From NCBI GenBank assembly GCA_013339895.1, contig JABACO010000001.1:5327929-5391928 (forward strand): a DNA stretch of 64,000 nucleotides, written 5' to 3'. Shown piece by piece: positions 11,173-21,729 of the stretch (within the stretch, counting starts at the first letter, position 1; every line of letters starts with the position of its first letter). This DNA is from Ephydatia muelleri. Lineage: Eukaryota > Porifera > Demospongiae > Spongillida > Spongillidae. The translations under genes were made by a program, and so were the position numbers. The notes under the pieces were generated by a model that was not told where the DNA came from, did no database searches, and saw only the letters and a list, made by a program, of their open reading frames with translations.

Positions 11173-13780
11173 ATGGCGACCTCTTCACCAGAAGATACGT
11201 ACTCTAGGTTTAGACTGCATCTGCAAGGGTCCTTTTCCTCTCAAGAGGAAAAGGAAACTTTTCTGCGTAGATTTGAGGCAGCGAAGCAACTACTTGCACC
11301 CGGTTGCAAGCGGAACGCTACTATCAGCGTGTTGAATACTTTGCTGGACCGTGTATTGACACAACCCGAGAATGTCCAGGCCTCAAATAGCAGAACATCC
11401 TATTCTAGGAATGAAATGATGTTGGATTCTGCAGGTTAGTTGGATGGATACATACATGTACGTTCGGTTATACAAAATTGGGTTTACTAACTTACTTAGG
11501 AATCTATACGGGAGACGAAGATGCCAGTGACCAAGACCTCTTTGTGGTCGAGCGTAAGACCTTCAAGAGTCTTTGTTCGGGCCTTGTCCAGCAGTGTGGC
11601 TGTCTCTCCAACCCATCTTGGACTATAGCTTCTTTCATAAAGGTATGAGTACCGTAAGTAATTCTGTTCAATTTGGACTATAGCTTCTTTCATAAAGGTA
11701 TGAGTACCGTAAGTAATTCTGTTCAATTCTCTGTATAAAACTCATTTACTACTCACTTAGAAGGGACATGTAGCTAGGGTCCAGTTTGTTTGCCCACACT
11801 GCAAGCAGTCACGTGTCTGGGCTAGTTCCAGAGTGCTGTCTGGTCATTACCTTGCTAATCAGAAGTAAGAGTACTATTTGGATTTAGTAATATCAATGTA
11901 AATGTGATTCTTTTTGCAGACTGGTCCATGCTTTCACCTGTGCTGGCATGTTGCCTCGCCAGTACATGAATTTCGCTTTATTTGCTGGTATGGGTGTAGT
12001 GAAGCATAAATACATCAGTTCAGGTGGGGGCTGAGATGATCGATTTATATTATTTTACATCCTGTTCTAATCCATGTTCATTCAGTTTATCTAAACCAAC
12101 TTTACCAGCAAGTGGTGACAGATGTAGCAGAAGAGTCCATGAAAGCTGCTGTTGAACGTGTGAAGGAAAGCCCTCACCATGCTAAAAGTGGAGAGGTTAG
12201 AGTGCCACAAAAAAAAAAGTTAATTAATATTTTTACAATATAGTGGGTTATAACTGATGCACGTCACGATTCAACGTCAAATGCATACCACTCAACGGTA
12301 CCTTGTCTGGCTGGAAGGTATGCACATAAGTTCTAAATGCCCATGTTTATCAGCGTATCGTCCATTTCAGTACACATAGGATTGTTGGAATTTCCACTCT
12401 TTCCAGACAGCAGCACAGAGTTGCTCAGACCAGGGAGGTGGCATGCACTAAGATAGTCTTGCCTCAAGTTATTGCCCGAGGTTTGCTCTTGTGTCCAAAC
12501 TTTTAACAATTTCACTTTTTTTTTCTTACAAAGGGTTAAACATCACAGAGGTAGCCCATGACTACCAGGCTACTATAAAGCTGTATGTACGACAACTCGG
12601 AATGGTCAATTCCTACGACACTTGGCATGGTAAGGTATCTATTGGTTTTCAGTGGTGAATTGATTGGAGTTATTGCAGGCACTAAGAATGTGGCGAAGCA
12701 GTTGCGTCATATCTGTGCCGGTACGGTCCGTACAAGGGATAGGACGTGGTTCACTGAACTTTCTGATAAGGGTATGTACTTTTTGGACATATTGATTAAA
12801 AATGGAATATCTGGCTATTCAGCAAGGTGCACCAAGGTGCACTTGTATTGGTGCATGAGGAACTGTGGTGGCAACCCTGTCCGTCTACGTGCAATGATCA
12901 TGAACATCAGCAAGCACTTTCAGGTTTGTATTTACATAGTGGGTGGGTGTGCATGTGTGTATGTCTGTGTATGTGATGTGAATGTGTGTCTTTTATGTGC
13001 ATTAGTGCATTCCATACGTGATATGCATCCCTGTCTGTGATTCAGGGTGATCACCAAAGTTGCTCTTCTGAGAGTCCCTGTCAACAGCCAGGTTACGTTC
13101 CAAAAAGGAAGCCTCTCACTATGCCGGCAGCCATTAGTGCATATGAGGCTGCACTACGAAAAACCCTCATCTACAAAAACGCTGATTCGTGCCATCTGGT
13201 ATGTAACATGAACAACATATCGTGTGAATGTACATATTTGTGTTCTTCCAGTGTCGGGATACCTACTGGGTTGAGTCGTTTAACCATCAACTGCTCACCT
13301 ACCTCCCAAAGAGAATTCACTTCCACACCAAGACATTTGAAATGCGTATGAACTTGGCTGTGATGGATTGGGTGAGTGTTCTGCTTGTTCTGTATGTGTG
13401 ATGAGATTATGCAACCACATCAATCAGAATGAAAACTGTCAAAGGATGGCTACAAGTCACCACAAATACACAGATGTTCGCCGACCAGACCATCACTCCA
13501 CATACAATGTGTTGGTCAAGAAAACGTATCGTTTTGTAAACAACATCTGGAGTATGTACGTTCTCAGGAACATCACGTCTCAACAGTATGTGACGATCAG
13601 TGATGCCTAATAATTGTTGTAAGACAAGTACTTTTTAGGATACTTCAGGATGATGAAGATGATGATGAGATGGTGTTGCCAGATGATGCAGCTATGTATG
13701 ATGGAGACTATGTGGACAGTGAGGATGATGACTATGTTTGTTCAGAGGATGGTGGGGATGACGAGGAAGAAGATAACTGA
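11173..13780 (+). CDS. Kolobok-like DDE transposase, 14 exons, 589 residues
   Basis: I read the exons as 11173-11434, 11500-11642, 11761-11864, 11920-12023, 12086-12195, 12244-12317, 12371-12480, 12534-12629, 12679-12771, 12823-12923, 13046-13198, 13252-13371, 13428-13585 and 13639-13780. All introns are GT-AG, most are 48-65 bases, and the phases join to a 1770-base frame. Order of parts: an N-terminal helical region; a zinc-binding patch CPHCKQSR with GHYLANQK; WVITDARHDSTS (likely first catalytic Asp); VNSYDTWHGTKNVAKQL (likely second Asp); a Cys/His insert; CRDTYWVESFNHQLLTYLPK (likely catalytic Glu); and a very acidic C-terminal tail ending DDEEEDN. Family assignment rests on these blocks plus the TTAA flanks. 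The protein would bind the element's termini and cut and rejoin DNA. No stop or frameshift was seen. Confidence 0.8.
11618..11727. repeat. 55-base tandem duplication spanning a splice donor
   Basis: Copies at 11618-11672 and 11673-11727 each contain CTTTCATAAAGGTATGAG, so the exon-2 end and its donor site exist twice. Using the first donor keeps the frame. Using the second adds 55 bases and breaks it. Confidence 0.85.
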
Positions 13781-13989
13781 AGTTCTGTGGCTGTAGGTGA
13801 TTTACTATATTCACATTATTTTTATGCCCAGATGTCTTTTGTCAGCCACAGGTCTCATTTTCTGAATTGATATCCCTGTCTTTATCTCAAAACAGTTCTT
13901 TTTAGAACTACCAGTACGAACAACAGATTTACTTTGTCAGATCTGCATCTGACAGCCAATGATCTATGTACATTATGAAAGCAAATCAA

Positions 13990-14260
13990 TTTCGTCTCAT
14001 TTTCCTTGCAGATCTTGAACCGTGGCTGCAGCTGGCACTTGATGGACTTGTGTGACTACTAAACTACATGTACATCCTTCTACGTTGTGGTGGTCCATGA
14101 CCTGCCTGAGGACAACCTCGAAGCCTGCACATAGACACTTGGAACTTGGTGAATGTGTGTCTTGAATGGACTGGAGGCTACTAGTGATGCCCTTTGTAAG
14201 CCTAAACATGGGATTGATAAGGCTTGGCAAAGTCGTATCTCTCATCTGCATGAAATACTG
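13990..14260 (-). pseudogene. partial duplicate of the transposon's minus-strand gene
   Basis: The minus-strand translation reads VLRQVMDHHN and then VPAAATVQDLQ, parallel to LRQVIDHHN and VPATNSGCTGLQD in the gene upstream at 14.96-15.16 kb. It looks like an internal duplication of that exon, without the rest of the gene. It may act as a 3' exon or be a relic. Confidence 0.45.
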
Positions 14261-14443
14261 TAGGAAAGCAAATGTACATGTTTTCTATATTGATTGAGCT
14301 ATTTCAGCTAAAACAGTATTGGAAACCATTCAGTTCATTCATTTCCACAACTTTCCCATAGCATGGATGAATGTCCCTCGTGCTATCTGTGCATAATGGG
14401 ATAATCAAATGAACAGGCAGCAATATACGCACACATTTATGAG

Positions 14444-15162
14444 TCAGAGGTACTGGTCAGCAACACATACAATACTAAATAACTTGTTACAAAAATGATG
14501 ATCTGTAGTTAGTGTAAGGAATGCCCACTGGATTTGGATACCTGCTTCTGATTTCCTATGTAGCAAAGAGATTATAAGTACACTTTCTAATACGAAGGTT
14601 GGATCATTCACATTTTGTACACATTTTGGCATTATCTCTCTTCTGTCCAATGGGTGCGTCACCAATCCCTTCCTCGCCAGGTATGTTGGGTGGTCCCACA
14701 ACCCCAGGTCTTTCAAAAGCTTCCAGAATTGCTGGTAAAGTTTGTACCGCTTTCTGTCATTGGCTAAGGATGGGACAGCTCTCCCAGTGAGGAACACAGG
14801 TGGCCGACGGATTATGCAAGGTCCAAACAGGCAGTGTGGACAACAAGGTTCATTTGGAGTACCATTCAGCACTGGTGGGTCTCCTCCTGAGTAACCTGAT
14901 GGAGGAAGCCCACAAAGTGCATAAATGGGGTATTGTTGCTATGACAACCAAGCAATTTACCTCGTGGGTACTGCACTGTACAAGTTTCTGAACTGGCTGG
15001 CATATCTTGGAGCCCTGTACAACCGGAGTTGGTGGCTGGCACTTGACAGGTATCTTGGGGGCATGTTATTTCTATGCATACCCCTCCTGCGTTGTGATGG
15101 TCTATGACTTGTCTTAGGTCAGCCACAAAGGCAGGCAGGCATCCAGTGGTACATTCAACCAC
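14444..15162 (-). CDS. second gene of the Kolobok-like element, Cys-rich, opposite strand
   Basis: Two exons are supported: about 15162-14961 and 14895-14444. They are joined across a 65-base GT-AG intron to give QYPR|GYSGGDPPVLNG in frame. The second exon has EPCCPHCLFGPCII (a Cys cluster), NDRKRYKLYQQFWKLLKDLG, a YLARKG block and REIMPKCVQ. I recall similar Cys-cluster, FW-helix and REIMP-type proteins as frequent unnamed predictions in cnidarian and sponge genomes. No enzymatic function is known to me. It lies inside the transposon, convergent with the transposase, so an accessory DNA-binding or regulatory role is plausible. An upstream open frame at 15656-15390, next to the minus-strand TATA box, may hold its first exon. 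The 5' end is uncertain. Confidence 0.6.
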
Positions 15163-15389
15163 AACCTTGCATAAATGAGTGTGTAGGAATGTGGGTGATC
15201 ACTGGTACAATTGAACTACAGATGAGTAGGAATGTGGCTGATTCTGGCTTGTGTATGTCTATATATGTACAGTACTGGCTTGTTTACTAATTGCATTGCT
15301 CTATATTACCTGTGTTACTTATTTGACTAATTCGTTTTGCTGAATCGTGTGCCTGACAACATAACCTTACCTTTATTCTAGGAACGGCG

Positions 15390-15656
15390 CTAGGTTCGGA
15401 AGACATATTTCACAGAAAACCTCCTGCTAAAAACTTCAGCACGTGGAGATGTGGTTTTTGATTTCCAGTAAATGAGACAGCTGGAATCAGGGCTTTCAAA
15501 AGTTTTCTCCATTTTATTGTTTTGTTTGCTCACGCAAATGCTCATGCAGCCACGCTCACCTTTGAAACTCACGCAAAGCCTCGCAGAGCTTGTAACAGTT
15601 ATCAATGCACTCTCCAGTATAAACTGAAACACAATGCGAGTCTGTTTCGAGAACAA
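15390..15656 (-). CDS. possible first exon of the opposite-strand transposon gene
   Basis: This 88-codon open frame starts at 15656, about 160 bases downstream of the minus-strand TATA box. It contains potential donors (TGC|GTGAGT and AAAG|GTGAGC), so only the first 30 or so codons may be exon. No family is recognised. I could not trace the splice to the 15.16-kb exon with confidence. Confidence 0.35.
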   Translation of the reverse strand: MFSKQTRIVFQFILESALITVTSSARLCVSFKGERGCMSICVSKQNNKMEKTFESPDSSCLIYWKSKTTSPRAEVFSRRFSVKYVFRT

Positions 15657-15816
15657 ATAAACGCGTGCGATAGAGTACTAAGAAGTACTTGATCTGCCCG
15701 TCTTAACAACGTAAAAACGATGTAGCCAGCAAGTGTGGGTGAGAATCCTAACAGCTTACAAAACTACGCCATTCTGAGGATGTTGAGCTCACGTGATTTC
15801 CGGTTGGATCCAAGCG

Positions 15817-15826
15817 CCTTTTATAC
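15817..15826 (-). promoter_or_regulatory. TATA box for the opposite-strand gene
   Basis: The minus strand reads GTATAAAAGG followed by CGCTTGGATCCAA. This mirrors the box at 10956 and lies about 50 bases inside the right end of the transposon. Confidence 0.55.
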
Positions 15827-15991
15827 GGGAGTTTGAGCACGGCCTGCGCCACTATTTACGTGGCGTCTCCTCCTTTAACCAACGCGCGCGCGCTTCCCAA
15901 CCACAAAACTAATTACCAATACGCGCGCGCGCGCTGTTAGTTATACGACTTACAAACGTCTTCGGGGTTTCACTTAGGTTGACTTCTCAGT

Positions 15992-16074
15992 GTTCACAAT
16001 TTTTAATGCCGAAACTCTGATCAACAATGCATTTCGGCACGAGGGCTTTCATCAGGTTGCACCAAATTGTGAAC
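15992..16074 (-). ncRNA. hammerhead-ribozyme-like motif, probably from a Penelope-like element
   Basis: On the minus strand an outer stem (GTTCACAATTT against AAATTGTGAAC) encloses CTGATGA (16050-16056), then GCCCTCGTGCC, then GAAA (16032-16035). A short ATGC/GCAT stem follows. CTGATGA and GAAA are the conserved hammerhead core words, and Penelope-like elements are known to carry hammerheads. Stem II pairs poorly and core-proximal stem I pairs are missing, so the copy is probably degenerate or the match is partial. Confidence 0.35.
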
Positions 16075-16298
16075 AAAATGAAAAGAAAGGGCTATATATA
16101 TCTAAAAAAAAATTTTAACAGTTACGTCATACACGGGCTACCATAATACTAAATTCGTACAATTAGAAAAGAATGGAAAAAATAAAAATAATTGCGTAGA
16201 CAGACAACATACAGAAAAAAGTAATTATTGATTATAATATCAAACATTGAAAAAGAATTAAAATTAATAAAATTCATAATACATAATTAGGTACGGTT

Positions 16299-18835
16299 CT
16301 ACACTCTTCGGAGAATGGCTCTGGCATTTGCTCTAATTAAGCAAATGCTTAAGTTGGAGAACAGGTCGAAAGAAGCCTGTGACTTTGGAAGGGACTTGTG
16401 GATTGCAAGCCGAGCAGCAACTTGTGCTAAAAACAATGTAGCCTCTTTACCCCAAGCCCCATAGGAATCAACTGCTAGAGGGGTTGAGACCCACCCTAGA
16501 GCTGAACACTTTTCATCGTTGGCCTGGTGTTTCCTGCTCTCCGTTGCCTCAAGGACTGCACCAAACGTTGCTCCCGCTTCAGCTAAAGTTGAAGGGTTTA
16601 GCGGTGAGACAACGGAGATGTCCAGGGCAACGGGCCTCCCAAGGTTCCAATTCTGTAACAGAATATCGGCAGGTCTTGACTGCGAATGGTCGGGAAAGAG
16701 CCCAGCGCCAACTTCAACTTGGACAGAAGCATGCGCACGGTGAAGGAAGTGCACTAAAGTGTCCCTGAGTGCATTATGGCGTAATACAGCATCACCCCCA
16801 CATTTGCATGTTAAAGCGTGGTGTCCGAGAGGGTCCAGACTGTGGGCAGGGCAGAAGGCACACTGAGAGCCCTGGGAGGTATCTAGGCCCAGCCACCACT
16901 TGACAGCTACCCTGAATTCAATGGGGTCAAGATGTAGACCTTGGGATGTGGAAGGAATAACTGATAGCCAGGATGTGGCATGAGGAGCTGAAACTGATAG
17001 CAGCCTAGCCTTGTTAGCAGGAGAGGATCGATTAAAAAGGTCTTGAAAACAAAGGTCATTCACTTTAGAAGATATAGAAGCTTCTGACTGACGGGTGAGG
17101 AGATAATGGAATTGACAGAAAGTTTCTCGATTGGAGAAACATGAGAATTAAAGTGGTCAATGGCATTTGTGAGATGTATGTCTTCAGAATCAACAACACC
17201 GGAGGAACAGACAGAAGCGATATACGCTGAGCTTGAGTGAAGGGACAGTGAGCGCAAACCTAGACCACCACTGTTGAGGCCAAGCTGGGCCTGGCACCAT
17301 GCCTCATCAGAAGTTGCGAAACCTATACAGTCCATGAAACAGTGGTGGATGTCATCATCAAAAAGCTTGAAAGCTTCCAATACCAAATCAGTTGGAGTTG
17401 AACGAGCCAAGTAACTTAACCTGCAAAAGCTACCACACAAACGAAGTAAAGTTAACGCCACTTGTGGGTCTGTGGTAGCAACATCTTTCAACTGGAGCAA
17501 CAGCTTGCGTGCTTGGAGACGTTTTGAGGCAATAAAGTTTGCACAGTATATGTAATCACCTATTGGGCACCCTAAGATCTCAAAATGAGGCAAATTGGAT
17601 ACTTTAAGCTCTGATGGGAAAGTGGGGGGTATCGCCTGGGCAATAGAGCTCACATTTAGAGATATTGACCAAGAGGGGGTCCTAACTCCTGTATGAGGGA
17701 CAAGGATCGACGAATTGAAGATTTCTTGCCCGCTAGGATGCCATCGTCAAGATACCAAGCTTGATACAAAAGTTGGCTGCACTCAGAATCCTCTTTAATT
17801 GCTCTAGCAACCTTGTGCAAAACTAATGCAAACAGAAAAGGACCCAGTGGGTCTCCCTGCTGCACACCTGATTGTGATGTTAGCTGACCCATAGTGTGCC
17901 ACAAAAAAGGGTGAGAGCCATAACACCAGGCAACCCATGGAAGCAAATCTGGGAAATGATTTGCACATTCCTGTAGAACAGCATCTCTGGAGACTAAATT
18001 AAAAGCGTTCTTAAAATCCACTTCATAACTGAAAAATCCCTGTCATTCCAAAACTTTTCCACACAGGCTCTAATTCCATGAATTAACTTTTCTGAACCCA
18101 TAGGGCAAGCCACACCAAACTGTATGGGCTCAAAAAAAATCAATAACCCTTTGTTTAAGGACAGCGCATAAACATTTTCCTGTCAACCTCCTCAGAACCT
18201 CGCCCACAGCAATTGGTCTTATGTCCGGGGCACAGCCAGGCTTTAACTTGCTGAGCGCTGTCAAGGACCCACCTGCCATGAAAAGAGAAACCTCCTGGGG
18301 AACTTTCCCAGACACCAAGAGATTAACAACCCTTCTTAGCAGGGAACCAATAGTCGTGGGAAGTGGAATGGATGCCGCATCTAACAAGTGTTGCACTCTT
18401 AGGCCAGAAGGACCTGCTGCAGTACCCTTCGGGAAGGATTTAAGGATGTTGTAAACATCAAAATCGTCATTCAGGGATATGGATTGTGCAGAGGTTGTTT
18501 CGGGGATTATAGGGAGTGGCCCCTCTGGGTGTTTTTCCCTTATCAGCTTCCACGTATCCTCATTATTGGGTGCCAGGCCAGAGGATACTAAAATTCTACA
18601 AGCTTTAGCAAACATGCCCTCATGAGACAAAGAAACTGCAAAATCAATGAGATTACGTGGGACAGAGTCATCTGAGTTAGTGCGCGCCAAAGGTCCTGTG
18701 ACCCTGCGACTCTTTGCCATATTCCATAATGTCGCATGGTCCCCTTTGCACCATAAATTGCATAGCGAGTCTATTGGGGTTGGGTTATTACGCCTACCAC
18801 CCCGTTTTTTGAAGGCAAGAGGCACTTTGGAAAAA
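16299..18835 (-). mobile_element. LINE with R2-type organisation (RT, CCHC, restriction-like endonuclease), broken
   Basis: Reading from 18.83 kb downward: LAFKKRGGRRNNPTP; FPKGTAAGPSGLRVQHLLDA and GCAPDIRPIAVGEVLRRL (RT fingers); DFKNAFNLVSRDAV (first catalytic Asp); GVQQGDPLGPFLFAL; and YLDDG (catalytic YxDD) near 17.74 kb. The connection region follows. Then comes CAFCPAHSLDPLGHHALTC, a CCHC knuckle, and RPADILLQNWNLGRPVALDI, matching the acidic core of a PD-(D/E)XK endonuclease. The order RT, CCHC, endonuclease is that of R2-like LINEs. The frame is interrupted at least three times and the 5' end is missing, so the copy is dead. A related fragment lies at 33.57-33.93 kb. Penelope-type sequence on its upstream side suggests it landed in that element's 3' part. 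Confidence 0.75.
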
Positions 18836-19025
18836 AGTCATAAATAAAATTAAATAAAACGTTCAGACATAAAAATAAGAATGAGAAAAATTAAATGAAC
18901 CTGAAGCTGTGTTGAGACTTTGTTGGTGATGTGTTGTCCTCAATTGGCTCCTCTAGGAGTCTGGGAAAATTCTCACACTGAAGAATATTCAACTGTGTAG
19001 ATGGTGTGTTGGTAACGTTGGGGTT

Positions 19026-20260
19026 TCAATGGGTCTTGCTGTTTAGCCCGTAGGGAATAAATGTTTTTATTCTATAAATCCAATACGTTTCCCTCCTCCT
19101 TAACTCTCTTTCCTTCTCTCCCACTATATCAATCGGAATAATGTAAAATTTGAAACATCCATGAGAGTCAGCATGTCTATATAGGGGCGAGCGATACTGG
19201 GTAACTGTGTTGTTAAACTCGCTTCTGTGGTTTCTCATTCTGAGTTTTAGACTTCTTTTTGTTTCTCCCACGTACTGTTTGTTACAAGTTTTACAGTGTA
19301 AAACATAAATGATCCCTGTTGTATCACATGACATCCTGTGTAGGATTGGTATTCTGAAACCAGTGCTGAAGCTAATAAAGGCATTCTTTGTCCATAGATT
19401 AGGGCAGACACGGCACCCTCTTTGGTTACAGTGAAGTATCCTACTTGTAAGATACAGATTCTGGTGGTAAGGGGCAATAGGGTTTGCCAGCTTGTCTATT
19501 GTGAGGCTGGATCTAGTGGTAAGTGTTCTCACGTTCTTTCTATTTTTGTAGGCCACCAACATTCTATTGTCATTTTGAACTCTCGTTAGGAAGGGGTCAT
19601 TAACATTTTGCTGATTTTGTTTGAGTAGCTTACCAACTTCCGGAAATCTGCTGTCAAACTCAATGATTAAAGGAATCACTTTCTTTTTCACATTGTTTGG
19701 CATTGCATCATGGTTCCTCTTGAGGCACTTTGTAATGGCTTCCTTTATATATTTGTACGGGTAGCCTCTCGCAATAAAATTCTTTATGAACAGTTCTTTC
19801 ATTTTCACATAATCCTTTTGCTCTGTACATTGTGCTTTGAACCTAGATATTTCGGAAAACAGCACAGATTTCTTTACAGCAAGGGGATGGTGACTCGTAA
19901 AATGTATATATTGAAAGGTGTTGGTTGGTTTTATATGCGTCCTTGTAGCTAGTGTTCTTGTGGTGTTAAAGTTGTATGGACAAATATAGTCAAGTCCAGG
20001 TAGTCTATTTCTGCTGCTGAGGATGTTATGTCAAATTTTACGTTTGGGTGGAAGGCATTGAAGTTGGCGTAAAATGTATCAAGCTTTTGCTGGCCATGTG
20101 TCCATATCATAAAAATGTCATCAATATATCTCTTATAAACCAAGGGTTTGAACACCTGTGTTTCTAAGAATTCTTCTTCGATGTCAGACATAAAGATGTT
20201 AGCTAACGTGGGTGCAATGGGTGTGCCCATAGCAATTCCATTAATTTGTTGATACAGCTT
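19026..20260 (-). mobile_element. 5'-truncated Penelope-like element (RT end plus GIY-YIG endonuclease)
   Basis: From 20.26 kb downward: GTPIAPTLANIFMSDIEEEF, then YKRYIDDIF (the RT catalytic block), then DYLDLTIFV. After one frame change near 19.95 kb come KPTNTFQYIHFTSHHP and a linker. A Cys cluster (CNQRGCRVCPNL) precedes the GIY-YIG domain: GIIYVLHCKTCNKQYVGET, LKLRMRNHR, and a catalytic Glu in RRRETYWIY. This arrangement is characteristic of GIY-YIG-bearing Penelope-like elements. RT sequence stops abruptly at 20260, where family C repeat begins, so the copy lacks most of its RT. The GIY-YIG part (19026-19865) is open throughout. Confidence 0.85.
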
Positions 20261-20493
20261 TGCTTGAGATCAACTATACCTAAAAGATTGCACCCATCTT
20301 GCGTATTTCATTAGCGTCGGTTGCACAGCTCGATTATGTCGCGCTTAAAGAACCAACAGCTAGATTTACATATCAATAGTCACAATGTGAAATTGTCGCA
20401 ACGTGTGAGCTCTACTATTTTGGAAATTCTATAATGTGTGCCTTAGGTCCCTTTTCGCAGAAACGATCCCATCTTCGATATATGTTGGCATGC
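20261..20493 (+). repeat. dispersed repeat family C, copy 2
   Basis: Same 233-base block as 5940-6172. It abuts the truncated Penelope-like RT exactly. Beyond 20493 the sequence continues with TTATAAAACATAGGACATTTTCGCGGAAACTGTCCC, a terminus-like motif also found in the 31.6-kb palindrome. The family therefore may extend further here than in copy 1. Confidence 0.85.
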
Positions 20494-20699
20494 ATTTTTA
20501 TAGTTACAATGTTATAAAACATAGGACATTTTCGCGGAAACTGTCCCATTTCACAAATTAAAACTGTACACTTGAAATCGGGGTACTTGAGCATAATGTT
20601 TATTCTGTATAGCTTTGTTTTGTGAACGATATAAGAAATCTGATTGCTGTGTAAAGTTGATGAACCACATGACAACATATATCGAAAGTGAAGTTGTCA

Positions 20700-21406
20700 C
20701 TTGACTTCGTAATTATTCGTTTGTGCACCGTGATCAATATAAACATTGTTTTTATTTCCGTGACGAATCATATGCATAAATCGGCGGTCACCAGTAAAGT
20801 GATGGTGTTTAATGGACGTCCTATAGCATGTCTTCCATTGCTATTACAGAGGTAGTGTAATTTGAATTTGTGTTGAAATTCTAAGTAGTAATGATTCTAA
20901 ACATTCAATGCAAGAAGAAAGAGACCAGCTAAAACCGTATGAAAAACTGGAACTCACTAAAGAGGGACAAAGAATTATATTGCATTTATAAAAATAAAAC
21001 ATTTGTATGCTTTATGGGACAGAACCTGAATGAAATTAAATGTGACCCTAACACTTATATGAACCATGCAATTTACCTAAACTTGACTTTAGTGGAGAAA
21101 CATATGAAGTGGACTGTGGTGGAGTGACTGGTGGAGAGATTGGTAGAATGGACTGTAGTGGAGGCTGGTGGAAAAGCTGGTGGGATGGTCAGCAGTGGAG
21201 ACAGCTAAAATAGGGATTGTGAATTTAGCTGCCTTTGGCACAGTTTTAAATCATTTTTAAAAATATTCAATACAGCATCATCTAAATTTGAAACTCACAT
21301 CTTTCTTGGATGGAACTTCTTCAGTCTGCAAACTCTTTTTAGTACTTTCCCTGTTCCAGGATTGTTTAATTGATGGATACCTCAGTTTCCCCAAATTAAA
21401 GTCTGT
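20700..21406. other. no gene recognised
   Basis: AT-rich sequence with one short GTGGAG-type repetitive stretch (about 21090-21190). I see no coding family. Confidence 0.4.
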
Positions 21407-21580
21407 CACTGCGCCACAGCATTTAGTATGCAGAGTTGTGCAGAGTCTGCATACCAACCATATGCAGATGGGTATCATTGAAGCAGACGTCTGCATATGG
21501 ACACTTCAATGAGACCCATCTGCATATGGTCGGTATGCAGACTCTGCATAACGCTGAATACTAAATGCTGTGGCGCAGTG
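21407..21580. mobile_element. 174-base palindromic MITE, copy 1
   Basis: Nearly the whole length is an inverted repeat. It begins CACTGCGCCACAGCATTTAG and ends with the complement CTAAATGCTGTGGCGCAGTG. A second copy of the same length lies at 57427-57600. No coding capacity. The target duplication is unclear. Confidence 0.85.
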
Positions 21581-21729
21581 TGTGCTGTTGAGATATTAAT
21601 TTCCTCTGAGAAACACACTTGTTCAATGTACATGTAGCCCTGATCAAAAGGTTCATTTAGGCAGAAGAAATTCATGCTGATCCAAGAACAAACTGTTCAT
21701 AAACTGCTCATGAATTAATAAAGAAAAAA

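Larger units (their letters stand above)
10943..15874 (+). mobile_element. Kolobok-like DNA transposon, apparently complete, TTAA target duplication
   Basis: The 4932-base element is flanked by TTAA at 10939-10942 and 15875-15878. Terminal inverted repeats are short and imperfect: AGCAGGAGTTGCC at the left, AGGAGGAGACGCC read inward from the right (10 of 13 match). A subterminal inverted repeat, GTATAAAAGG then GCTTGGATCCAA, lies inside both ends (10956-10977 and 15805-15826). The interior carries a 14-exon transposase on the plus strand and a second gene on the minus strand. TTAA targets together with a DDE transposase holding a DARHDS block fit the Kolobok superfamily. PiggyBac also uses TTAA, but the protein does not resemble it. 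The intact splice phases suggest a young, possibly active copy. Confidence 0.8.
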
